The translations under genes and the position numbers were made by a program. Source: Flavobacteriaceae bacterium (GTDB taxonomy: Bacteria; Bacteroidota; Bacteroidia; Flavobacteriales; Flavobacteriaceae). Taken from it: a stretch of 64,000 nucleotides of DNA. The first letter of the stretch is position 1. Every line of letters starts with the position of its first letter. The stretch is from NCBI GenBank assembly GCA_014075215.1, contig CP046177.1, positions 1,984,501 through 2,048,500 on the forward strand, in the 5' to 3' direction. The notes beneath the pieces are model-generated. The model worked only from the letters and a program-made list of their open reading frames with translations, ran no database searches and was not told where the DNA came from. Shown here in pieces: positions 18,036 through 25,625 of this stretch.

Positions 18036-19538
18036 ATGGCAAATTATTTTAATACACTATCGCTAAGAGATCAATTAGCGCAGTTAGGAAAATGCAGATT
18101 TATGAACCCTTCGGAATTTGAAGACGGAGTGAATGCATTATCAGGTAAAAAAATAGTCATTATAGGCTGCGGAGCTCAAGGGTTAAATCAAGGATTGAAT
18201 ATGAGGGATTCGGGATTAGACGTTTCATATGCATTAAGGGCAATCGCAATTCAGGAAAAAAGGGCATCTTATAAAAATGCAAAAGCAAACGAGTTTGTTG
18301 TCGGAACCTACGAAGAACTTATCCCTACAGCAGATTTGGTACTGAACCTGACACCGGACAAGCAACATACAAATGTCATAGAAGCAGTGATGCCTTTGAT
18401 GAAAAAAGGAGCGACATTGTCTTATTCTCATGGATTTAATATTGTGGAAGAAGGCATAAAAATTCGCGAAGACCTTACTGTAATCATGGTTGCGCCAAAA
18501 TGCCCCGGAACAGAAGTAAGAGAAGAATACAAAAGAGGCTTTGGAGTACCCACCTTAATAGCCGTACATCCGGAAAACGATCCTGAAAATAAAGGTTGGG
18601 CACAAGCAAAAGCTTATGCTGCCGCAACAGGAGGCCACAGAGCAGGGGTCTTGGAATCTTCTTTTGTTGCCGAAGTAAAATCCGATTTAATGGGAGAACA
18701 GACCATTTTGTGCGGCGTATTGCAAACAGGATCTATACTTTGTTTTGATAAAATGGTTGAAAAGGGAATGGATTCAAACTATGCGGCAAAGCTAATTCAA
18801 TATGGATGGGAAACGATTACGGAGGCACTAAAACACGGTGGAATTACCAATATGACAGACAGGCTTTCCAACCCTTCAAAAATCAAAGCATATGAATTAT
18901 CTGAAGAATTAAAAGGAATTATGAAGCCTCTTTTTGAAAAACATATGGATGATATTATTTCCGGATATTTTTCACAAACTATGATGGAAGATTGGGCAAA
19001 TGAAGATGTAAACCTTTTAACCTGGAGAAAAGCAACAGGAGAAACCGCTTTTGAAAAAACAGCGTTAACCTCCGATAAAATTTCGGAGCAGGAATATTTT
19101 GACTGTGGAGTACTAATGGTTGCTTTTGTAAAAGCAGGAGTGGAACTGGCTTTTGAAACGATGGTAAGTGCCGGAATTATTGAAGACTCTGCATATTATG
19201 AATCATTACATGAGTTGCCTTTAATTGCCAATACCATAGCCAGAAAAAAATTATATGAAATGAACCGTGTGATTTCCGATACGGCAGAATATGGATGTTA
19301 TTTATTTGACCATGCATGTAAACCTTTATTGGTTGATTTTATGAAAACCGTGGAAACCGATATTATTGGAACTCCGTTTAATGAGTCAAATCAGGTAGAT
19401 AATAGAAAGTTGATTGAGGTAAATGACACTATTAGAAATCACCCGATAGAAGCGGTCGGAAAAAGACTGCGTAGTGCCATGACAGCGATGAAAGCAATCA
19501 AAACAGAAGTAAACAAAGAAGCTGCAGTTTTAGTTTAA
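18036..19538 (+). CDS. ilvC: Ketol-acid reductoisomerase, class II (long form)
   Basis: IlvC converts acetolactate or acetohydroxybutyrate to the dihydroxy acids using NADPH and Mg2+. At 500 aa it is the long, E. coli-like class II form with a duplicated C-terminal knotted domain; class I is ~330 aa. The Rossmann motif IIGCGAQGLNQGLNM lies near residue 45, and metal-ligand region VAEVKSDLMGEQTILCG near 212. It precedes ilvA by 3 bp, forming an ilvC-ilvA unit. Confidence 0.96.
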   Translation: MANYFNTLSLRDQLAQLGKCRFMNPSEFEDGVNALSGKKIVIIGCGAQGLNQGLNMRDSGLDVSYALRAIAIQEKRASYKNAKANEFVVGTYEELIPTADLVLNLTPDKQHTNVIEAVMPLMKKGATLSYSHGFNIVEEGIKIREDLTVIMVAPKCPGTEVREEYKRGFGVPTLIAVHPENDPENKGWAQAKAYAAATGGHRAGVLESSFVAEVKSDLMGEQTILCGVLQTGSILCFDKMVEKGMDSNYAAKLIQYGWETITEALKHGGITNMTDRLSNPSKIKAYELSEELKGIMKPLFEKHMDDIISGYFSQTMMEDWANEDVNLLTWRKATGETAFEKTALTSDKISEQEYFDCGVLMVAFVKAGVELAFETMVSAGIIEDSAYYESLHELPLIANTIARKKLYEMNRVISDTAEYGCYLFDHACKPLLVDFMKTVETDIIGTPFNESNQVDNRKLIEVNDTIRNHPIEAVGKRLRSAMTAMKAIKTEVNKEAAVLV

Positions 19539-19541
19539 TTG

Positions 19542-20804
19542 ATGAAAACGGAAACCATATATCGTCCGACAGTAGCAACTATTCGAGATGCCGCAGCTAA
19601 TTTAAAAGGTGTTGCGCTAAGGACACCTTTGATCAAAAATGACAGGTATTCCAGGTCATTCCTAAGCAATATCTTTTTTAAACGCGAGGATCTGCAACCA
19701 GTACGATCGTATAAAATCAGGGGAGCGTACAACAAGATTTCTTCATTAACAAAAGAAGAGCAAAAAAAAGGAATTATATGTGCAAGTGCAGGAAATCACG
19801 CACAAGGAGTAGCTCTTTCTTGTAAGCTGTTAAAGATTCACGGAATCATTTATATGCCTGCTCCGACTCCAAAACAAAAAATCGATCAGGTAAAGATGTT
19901 TGGTGAAGAATACATTGATGTGATTCTGACAGGAGATTCTTTTGACGATGCTCAATATGCTGCCAGGTTAGAAAGCAACCGATTGCAAAAGGCTTTTATT
20001 CATCCTTTTGACGATGAAAAAATTATTGAAGGTCAGGCAACTGTCGGCCTTGAAATACTGGAACAAGCTGTAGCGCCTGTTGATTATATTTTTGTGCCGG
20101 TTGGCGGGGGCGGACTTTTGGCAGGGTTATTATCTTATGTAAAACAAGTCGCTCCCAAGACGAAGGTCATTGGCGTGGAACCGGAAGGAGCACCTTCTAT
20201 GTCAATCTCCATAGAAGCAGGAGAGAGTATACAATTAGAAACCATAGAGAGCTTTGTGGACGGAGCCGCAGTAAAACAAGTCGGTCATCTGAATTTTGCA
20301 TTGTGCAAAGAACATCTGGACGATATGATAACAATTCCCGAAGGAAAAGTATGTCAGGTTATTTTGGATTTATACAATAAAGAGGCTACTGTTGTTGAAC
20401 CCGCCGGAGCTCTGAGTATTGCAGCTTTGGATGTATACAAAGACAGAATTAAAGATAAAAATATAGTGTGTGTGATTAGTGGTAGTAATAATGATATTAC
20501 GAGAACGGCAGAGATCAAAGAACGCGCTTTGTTACACGCTGATTTAAAACATTATTTCATCATAAAATTCCCGCAAAGAGCAGGGGCATTGCGAGAATTT
20601 GTTGCTGATATTTTAGGCCCGAATGATGACATTACCCATTTTGAGTATACCAAAAAAACCAATAGAGAAAACGGTGCTGCCGTAGTAGGTTTGGAACTAA
20701 AATCAGTTACGGATTTAAAGCCCTTAATTGCCAGAATGAAACGCTATAATTTTTACGGAGATTATTTAAATGATAAGCCCGATTTATTTCAGTTTTTGGT
20801 TTAA
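19542..20804 (+). CDS. ilvA: Threonine dehydratase (biosynthetic)
   Basis: IlvA deaminates threonine to 2-oxobutyrate, the entry to isoleucine. The PLP lysine is in VRSYKIRGAYNK near residue 55, and the phosphate-binding loop is VPVGGGGLLAGLL near 185. The C-terminal ~90 residues (IIKFPQRAGALREFVADI onward) form one ACT-like regulatory domain, so this is the ~420-aa short form and not the ~510-aa form with two. A TTG directly precedes the ATG at 19542; I chose the ATG. It is last in the ilv block and links it to the thrABC product. Confidence 0.95.
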   Translation: MKTETIYRPTVATIRDAAANLKGVALRTPLIKNDRYSRSFLSNIFFKREDLQPVRSYKIRGAYNKISSLTKEEQKKGIICASAGNHAQGVALSCKLLKIHGIIYMPAPTPKQKIDQVKMFGEEYIDVILTGDSFDDAQYAARLESNRLQKAFIHPFDDEKIIEGQATVGLEILEQAVAPVDYIFVPVGGGGLLAGLLSYVKQVAPKTKVIGVEPEGAPSMSISIEAGESIQLETIESFVDGAAVKQVGHLNFALCKEHLDDMITIPEGKVCQVILDLYNKEATVVEPAGALSIAALDVYKDRIKDKNIVCVISGSNNDITRTAEIKERALLHADLKHYFIIKFPQRAGALREFVADILGPNDDITHFEYTKKTNRENGAAVVGLELKSVTDLKPLIARMKRYNFYGDYLNDKPDLFQFLV

Positions 20805-20840
20805 AACAAATTTGTAGAAAAACTGAGAAACTTGAAACTT

Positions 20841-21347
20841 TTATTTCTTCATCAAAACGCCACTTGCTTCAAAAGTAAATACTAATTTCGGTGCTGTGAT
20901 TTTTGCAATATCCTCTTTTGTTTTGCCCGCATCTTCGGCATAATGTTTCAAATCCGCTACAGAAGTTTCTTTTACTGTGGCCATCCCTGCTACAATCACC
21001 TTTATACCCTTGGCGTCCGGAGGCATAAAAAAGTCATAATCTTTAAAACGTACCATAGTTTCGGTAGTAGTATCCAAGGATAATTTCATCCAATACCCTT
21101 TTTTTGAACACACTTCATTAATATTTGAAGTAAATGCCACTTGAATAGTATCTCCAACTGTTAAATTTTTGAATTTTTCCAGCATTTTGGCAGCGGTCAA
21201 TATAGTATCGGTTGTAATTTTTGCTCCAAAAGCATCATATTCCGGAGTATTCTTTTCTTTTGCCGGTTCCTTTTTTGCCGATGAAACATCCTTACAAGCA
21301 ATAAAAGCGATTCCTGAAAAAAGTAAAAATACTATGATTTTCTTCAT
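20841..21347 (-). CDS. DUF4920-type lipoprotein
   Basis: A 168-aa protein with a lipoprotein signal (MKKIIVFLLFSGIAFIAC, lipobox cysteine at residue 18), followed by a Lys/Glu/Ala-rich linker. The mature region (VGDTIQVAFTSNINEVCSKKGYWMKL, then FKDYDFFMPPDAKG) has the layout of the small Bacteroidota DUF4920 family, whose function is not established; a beta-rich fold is likely. It is convergent with ilvA and appears to be the last core gene before the accessory island. The family assignment is from memory of the motif pattern. Confidence 0.6.
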   Translation of the reverse strand: MKKIIVFLLFSGIAFIACKDVSSAKKEPAKEKNTPEYDAFGAKITTDTILTAAKMLEKFKNLTVGDTIQVAFTSNINEVCSKKGYWMKLSLDTTTETMVRFKDYDFFMPPDAKGIKVIVAGMATVKETSVADLKHYAEDAGKTKEDIAKITAPKLVFTFEASGVLMKK

Positions 21348-21452
21348 TCTTTGATAATTTGAATATCGGATAAAGGTAGTGAACTCGTTTAAATTTTTTT
21401 AATTTGTTGGAAAAAAGAGATGAATAAATTATTTGAATGATGTAGATCTTAG

Positions 21453-22316
21453 TCACTTATCAGCTTTTGGTAAATATGTATCATCTGAATCTCGTTTTAT
21501 TGATTTAGTGGTATTTTTCTCATTTAATATATGTAACTGGTATTTAGCCACTTCATATAGTTTATTAAAACGTTCTTCTTTACTTAATTTTAGCTTAATG
21601 AATTCTGAATTCAGAGATTCTAAATTTGCCAAAACTTCTAATTCATTAATGCTAGCAAAATCTCTAATATTCTTATTTTGAGATGCTAATTTTGTATTTG
21701 CATCTCGCCACTGTTTTGCAGTACAACCGAACAGAGCAATCAATAAATCTGCTTCTTCAACATAATGAACCCATTCTATTTCTTTAGAAAATGTAGATTC
21801 CGGAATGATATGTTTTTCCACAGCATCAGTTTGAATGTGGTAATTGACTTTGCTCAAAATCCTTTTTGGTACTCCACTCTATATTGTAGCGGTTGTTTTC
21901 AATTTCTTTGAGTCTCTGAAACTCCTTTAATAGCATTAGTTTAACCTTGGACTAATCCAAGGCCTAAACTCAAAAGCGATATCCTTGTGTGCGTATGTTC
22001 CGCCATATCTCCCTGCTTTGGAAATTAGCCCAATGGCTTGAGTTTTTTCAATCCATTTTTTAGCGGACAAATAGAATCGATTTAACCCAGCTTCATTTTT
22101 AATTCCCTCGAATTCGAGGGAATTAAAATCTGAGTTATTTAGTTCTTCCCATATTCCTAAGAACTCTATGGTATTTTTATTTCGTAACCAATTCTCTATA
22201 ATGGCACTTCCACCGTCTAAATCTCTAACCATATCAGTAAGAGAGATATAATCAGATTCTTTAAATTCTATGACTGCAATAGATGTCTTGTCGACAATTA
22301 TTTTTTTGGACTTCAT
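21453..22316 (-). pseudogene. KilA-N domain protein, broken by two frameshifts
   Basis: The first part (from the ATG at 22316) reads KTSIAVIEFKESDYISLTDM, ... IENWLRNKNTIEFLGIWEE and AGRYGGTYAHKDIAFEF, the KilA-N DNA-binding domain of phage and bacterial proteins. It ends in WISPRLN* where intact relatives continue. A second frame then gives LLKEFQRLKEIENNRYN. A third frame resumes SKVNYHIQTDAVEKHIIP and runs to the natural C-terminus (TAKQWRDANTKL, IRDFASINELEVLANLESLN). The second break is explained by one extra A in the ccaaaaagg run near 21868. A single continuous ancestral gene is clear. It lies between the core genome and IS copy 1. A start at 22361 is also open. Confidence 0.75.
22097..22128. 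repeat. 32-bp perfect palindrome inside the KilA-N pseudogene
   Basis: The sequence is symmetric for 16 bp on each side of the GAATTC centre (between 22112 and 22113), with ccctcgaattcgaggg as its core. It encodes SLEFEGIK on the minus strand. It may be chance or a small insertion; no second copy is in the window. Confidence 0.5.
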
Positions 22317-22483
22317 AATTTCAAAAGTATAAAAAGGAGACATTGTTAAATAAATATACATTTGATATATTTGTAAAAAACGATGAACTGTACACGATGT
22401 AATTCGAATAATAAAGTAAAGAGAGAGAGATAGTGAATCAAAGTGTCTCGTCCTAAAATAGGGCTACAGTTAATTATTAAAAT

Positions 22484-23341
22484 TTATGCTACATTTTTGT
22501 GCACGTAATTAGGTGTTTTATAATCTAAAGATAAATGTAATCTTTTATTATTATATAATTTGATTGCATTTTTTGTTGCTTTTTTGGCGTGATTGATATT
22601 TGTAAATGTTTGGTCGAGGAAGAATTCATCTTTTAAAATTCCGTTAACTCTTTCGGCCATTGCGTTTTCGTAGCAATGATTTTCTTGGGTCATACTGATT
22701 TGTATCTTTTTTCTTTTCAAAATTTGAGTATAAACATTGCTACAATATTGTATTCCTCTATCAGAATGATGTATGATTTCTTCGGTATTTTTAGTTTGAT
22801 AAATAGCTTTATTTAAAGCTCTAACACAGCCTTTAAGTTCTAAACTATCACTAATATCATAGCCTACTATTTTTCTTGAATACATATCAGTAATAAGTGC
22901 TAAATAACAAAATCCATTTATAGTTCTTATATAGGTAATATCCGAAGCCCAAACTTGGTTAGGTCTATTAATGATCAGGTCTTTTATGATATTTTTATAT
23001 TTATAAAAACGATGGTAAGAGTTGGTTGTTTTAGAAGAATATTTTTTCCTTCTAATTAACAAATTATTTTCTTTTAAGATTCTAAATAACTGGTCTCTAC
23101 CTATATTTATATTCTGTTTCCTAAAATCATTATGTAAGGATTTCATTAGCTTTCTAGTACCTTCTCTGGGTAATGTTTTCCTGCTTTTTTTAACAAGCAT
23201 TATTACATTTTGTTCTATTTGTTTTTTAAAAACAAACCTTTTTTGATATTTGTAATAAGCATCTCTTTTTAACTCGAAAGCATTACAAATAGTAGCGATG
23301 GCGTACCTTCTTTTTTTTCTATTAATCGGTGCTATTTTCAT
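22484..23341 (-). CDS. IS3-family transposase OrfB (integrase catalytic domain), copy 1
   Basis: 285 aa. The rve/DDE integrase core is clear: Asp in QVWASDITYIRT, Asp in HHSDRGIQY, and Glu in AMAERVNGILKDEFF. An HTH_21-type region precedes it. This is the catalytic half of the transposase. It is probably made as an OrfAB fusion by -1 slippage on the A-run at the end of orfA, because the -1 frame runs straight into the OrfB start without a stop. Residue Phe in KRFVFKK differs from Leu in the other copies. Confidence 0.93.
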   Translation of the reverse strand: MKIAPINRKKRRYAIATICNAFELKRDAYYKYQKRFVFKKQIEQNVIMLVKKSRKTLPREGTRKLMKSLHNDFRKQNINIGRDQLFRILKENNLLIRRKKYSSKTTNSYHRFYKYKNIIKDLIINRPNQVWASDITYIRTINGFCYLALITDMYSRKIVGYDISDSLELKGCVRALNKAIYQTKNTEEIIHHSDRGIQYCSNVYTQILKRKKIQISMTQENHCYENAMAERVNGILKDEFFLDQTFTNINHAKKATKNAIKLYNNKRLHLSLDYKTPNYVHKNVA

Positions 23342-23736
23342 TAAGGCTTTATGTTTAAGTTTTTTTTTAATTCTTCAACATTTTTATAGCCAAGATTTTC
23401 AGCAGCTACTTCAAGATAACTATCATTCACAAGTTTATCTAGATCCTTTTTAATAAGAAGATCTTTGAGTTGTTTTAGCTCTTTTTGAAGGGCTTTAATA
23501 CGGGATAATTCGTCGTCTGTTTGCACGGTTACACGGGTGTTCATTAAATCTTTACGGTCATATTTTTTAATCCATACGTTTATCGTACTAGATTGTATGC
23601 CGTAAGTTAAGGCAATTTGTCTTTTGGAATGGTTTCCTTTGGTAAGTTCTGCTAATACTTTGAGTTTAAAACTCTCACTATAACGTCTTACATATCCATC
23701 ATTTTTATACATATACTTGTTGTTTTTTGTATACAT
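23341..23736 (-). CDS. IS3-family transposase OrfA (HTH), copy 1
   Basis: 131 aa with an N-terminal helix-turn-helix (SFKLKVLAELTKGNHSKRQI then YGIQSSTINVWIKKYD) and a C-terminal leucine-zipper-like segment (LSRIKALQKELKQLKDLL), as usual for IS3-family OrfA. It overlaps orfB by one base (TAATG). A run of nine A residues close to its end is a typical slippery site for programmed -1 frameshifting. Confidence 0.92.
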   Translation of the reverse strand: MYTKNNKYMYKNDGYVRRYSESFKLKVLAELTKGNHSKRQIALTYGIQSSTINVWIKKYDRKDLMNTRVTVQTDDELSRIKALQKELKQLKDLLIKKDLDKLVNDSYLEVAAENLGYKNVEELKKNLNIKP

Positions 23737-23759
23737 ATTTCAGGACGGGTCAGTATTAT

Positions 23760-23893
23760 GCCCAACGTTAATGTATATGGTTTGTTGCGTGTATAAATGT
23801 ACTAAATTTTCGACAAAGCAATAACTTTATAAAAAATCACTTAACTTTGATTAAGCGATTTATAGCAATAAACTATATACCGTGTTGGTAGCC
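23760..23893 (-). repeat. attC-like imperfect inverted repeat, site A
   Basis: The arms are gcccaac + 7-nt spacer + tatatggtttgttgc on the left and, read from the other end, accaac + 4-nt spacer (ACGG) + tatatagtttattgc on the right. The 4-nt (short) arm faces the 3' end of the minus-strand gene at 23897, three bases away, so the site has minus polarity. Confidence 0.65.
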
Positions 23894-23896
23894 GTT

Positions 23897-24286
23897 TTAT
23901 TTAATGTTTTCTGTCTTTATATTTAAAAAATAATCTTGAGGTAATTTATTCATAACTATCCAAAAAATCAAAGTAATTGGTAAAATCAAATAACTTAAAG
24001 TTTTAATTATAGATCTTTTAATGAGTTTTTTTTCACTAGCGTTAACTTTAATTCTAAATAAAAATTTTCCCAATGTTATTCCTTTGTTTAATAAATCAGA
24101 AAGAATAAAATATATAAGATAGAACAATATTATCGGCGTAACTTTTACTTTCCAGATATTATTAAACATTTCAAAATCATAAGTATTGTATTCTAAATTA
24201 AAAAGAGAGTTTAGTAGAGAGAAAATGAAAACAACAATAAGATTGTCTACAAAAAAAGCTAAAATTCGTTTCGTCATTATATTCAT
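23897..24286 (-). CDS. RDD-family small membrane protein
   Basis: A 129-aa protein with three predicted membrane helices and the RDD-like layout: MTKRILAFFVDNLIVVFIF (Arg and Asp in helix 1) and, between helices, DLLNKGITLGKFLFRIKV, the usual N-x-G-x-T-[LI]-G-K motif. RDD proteins are integral membrane proteins of mostly unknown function, some implicated in ion exchange or secretion. It is 71 bp downstream of the secreted Cys-rich protein gene on the same strand, and its stop lies next to attC-like site A, so the two genes form one cassette. Confidence 0.6.
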   Translation of the reverse strand: MNIMTKRILAFFVDNLIVVFIFSLLNSLFNLEYNTYDFEMFNNIWKVKVTPIILFYLIYFILSDLLNKGITLGKFLFRIKVNASEKKLIKRSIIKTLSYLILPITLIFWIVMNKLPQDYFLNIKTENIK

Positions 24287-24357
24287 TGTAATTGTTTTTA
24301 AATAATTCTAATTTTAGACTATCTCAATTAATTGAGATAGTCTAAAATAGGAATAAA

Positions 24358-24855
24358 TTATGATTTAATAAGTTTTGTATTTACATAGAATTTATTATCC
24401 TTCTTTATAACTTTATAAGAACCAGATTTAATAGAAAAATCATTTTCAAATATTTTTTCTTTACTAGATTCTTTAATTTTCAATTCCGTTATTTCATCTC
24501 CATATTTTGACATTAAATCCGAAATATCAATAAACCCGTCAAGTAAGCTAGCCTGTTGATTACTACTACTTTCAGTCCAACAACCTGGGTTTTGGCACAT
24601 TACTCCTCTACAACCACAACAGACAGTAACCTCTGTTGATATTTCGACAACAACTAGAACAAGTGTTACAGTAAACGTTCTACAACTTTTCACTAAATCA
24701 CTTTCATTATTCTCATATGCAATCGATGTATCACAAAAACAATTTTCAACAAAACCATTCTGTTCATAATTTCCTTCAGAGTTTTCAAATTCTGTATTAG
24801 CAAATGTAAATGAGCTAACTAACATTAATGTAAAAATAAAAAATACTTTTTTCAT
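24358..24855 (-). CDS. Secreted Cys-rich protein of unknown function
   Basis: A 165-aa protein with a Sec signal peptide (MKKVFFIFTLMLVSSFTFAN). The middle is cysteine-rich (ENCFCDTS, VTVCCGCRGVMC, NPGCW), and the C-terminal half is charged with FSIKSGSYKVIKKDNKFYVN at the end. I recognise no family. Its leader resembles that of the small secreted protein at 37852 (SFTFAN against SFTFAT). It is paired with the RDD membrane protein; a secreted factor with a membrane partner is possible, but that is inference. Confidence 0.55.
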   Translation of the reverse strand: MKKVFFIFTLMLVSSFTFANTEFENSEGNYEQNGFVENCFCDTSIAYENNESDLVKSCRTFTVTLVLVVVEISTEVTVCCGCRGVMCQNPGCWTESSSNQQASLLDGFIDISDLMSKYGDEITELKIKESSKEKIFENDFSIKSGSYKVIKKDNKFYVNTKLIKS

Positions 24856-25190
24856 CGTTTAGATATTTTAAGTATTAACCAATTTTAATATTGGCTTGGG
24901 AACTGTTCCCGATGATAACCTTTTATTTCCACATTTTGTTTACTACTCTCGGTTCAATTTCTCTTAAGCGAGTGACTTTTGTCATTTCAAGTTATGACTT
25001 TTCTTTTTTTGAACCGTTGATTTTTAACGTAATGTTTCTGTCAAATGGATACCAACGGTTTGTATAAGCATAGTAAGGGATTTGTAAGCTATTAGTTTCG
25101 GTTTATAAAATTACTTTTACAAACACAAAACTACTTTTAAATTTATGCTCTTAACCCTTATTATGCTTATACGTTGTTGTAGGCAGTATT
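24856..25190. other. Intergenic region with small palindrome and attC-like site B
   Basis: It contains a 13-bp perfect palindrome gggaactgttccc (24898-24910), a possible operator for the gene at 24855, and site B. A 20-codon ORF on the minus strand is too short to support. Confidence 0.35.
25050..25184 (-). repeat. attC-like imperfect inverted repeat, site B
   Basis: The left arm is accaac + 6 nt + tataagcatagtaaggg; the right arm read inward is gcctacaac + 4 nt + tataagcataataaggg. The short-spacer arm faces the minus-strand gene at 25191 (6 bp away), so polarity is minus. Confidence 0.7.
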
Positions 25191-25610
25191 TTATTTAGTT
25201 TTATACTCTATTTTACTTTTCTTTAAGTTTTTATATTTCAATCTAGCGATTGAGTCAACTGATTTGCTAAAAGCAAAATTAATGCAGTCACTAAAAATTG
25301 GTTTTTTACCTCCATAATCTGAATATTTTATTTCTCTAATATTCTTCGATAGCTGTGCGCCAAGTTCTTTTGCTTTTAAAACATCTGAATGATATAAAAC
25401 AGCAGTTTCTATGGCAGTTCCCAAGTCATTATTTGCTCTACTAAACTCTGCGAAACTTCCATTAGTTGCTTCATTTATGCAACCGTATAGTACTGCTTTT
25501 TTATATGATATAATATATTCATTTTTAGTACTGCCTATATGTTTTTGGCTTTTACAAGAATTGAATAACATAGCTATTGTAATAATGATTATTTTACCTA
25601 ATTTTAACAT
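25191..25610 (-). CDS. Putative Tai4-like immunity lipoprotein
   Basis: A 139-aa lipoprotein: signal and lipobox IAMLFNSC with the cysteine at residue 19. The mature part is helical with a conserved-looking pair of cysteines (VLYGCINEATN and FSDCINFAFSK) and a central AAxxxxG-like helix region. Tai4 proteins, the periplasmic inhibitors of Tae4 amidases, are small helical secreted proteins of this size. The assignment rests largely on context: the gene is 15 bp downstream of the Tae4-like effector gene on the same strand and within one cassette closed by site B. An unrelated immunity fold is possible. Confidence 0.5.
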   Translation of the reverse strand: MLKLGKIIIITIAMLFNSCKSQKHIGSTKNEYIISYKKAVLYGCINEATNGSFAEFSRANNDLGTAIETAVLYHSDVLKAKELGAQLSKNIREIKYSDYGGKKPIFSDCINFAFSKSVDSIARLKYKNLKKSKIEYKTK

Positions 25611-25625
25611 AAATATTATACTTTT

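Larger units (their letters stand above)
22444..23752 (-). mobile_element. IS3-family (IS150-like) element, copy 1
   Basis: A 1,309-bp element with imperfect terminal inverted repeats TGtCtCGTCCTaAAATA and TGaCcCGTCCTgAAATA (lower case marks differences). It encodes OrfA and OrfB and is read leftward. It matches the other three copies except for at least one substitution, giving Phe instead of Leu in OrfB (KRFVFKK against KRFVLKK). The bases next to it (aag on the left, gta on the right) do not form a target duplication. Its right end lies only 7 bp from attC-like site A. Confidence 0.93.

Noticed and set aside
24930..24992. 20-codon minus-strand ORF
   Set aside because: Too short and without a ribosome binding site or conserved neighbour to support it.
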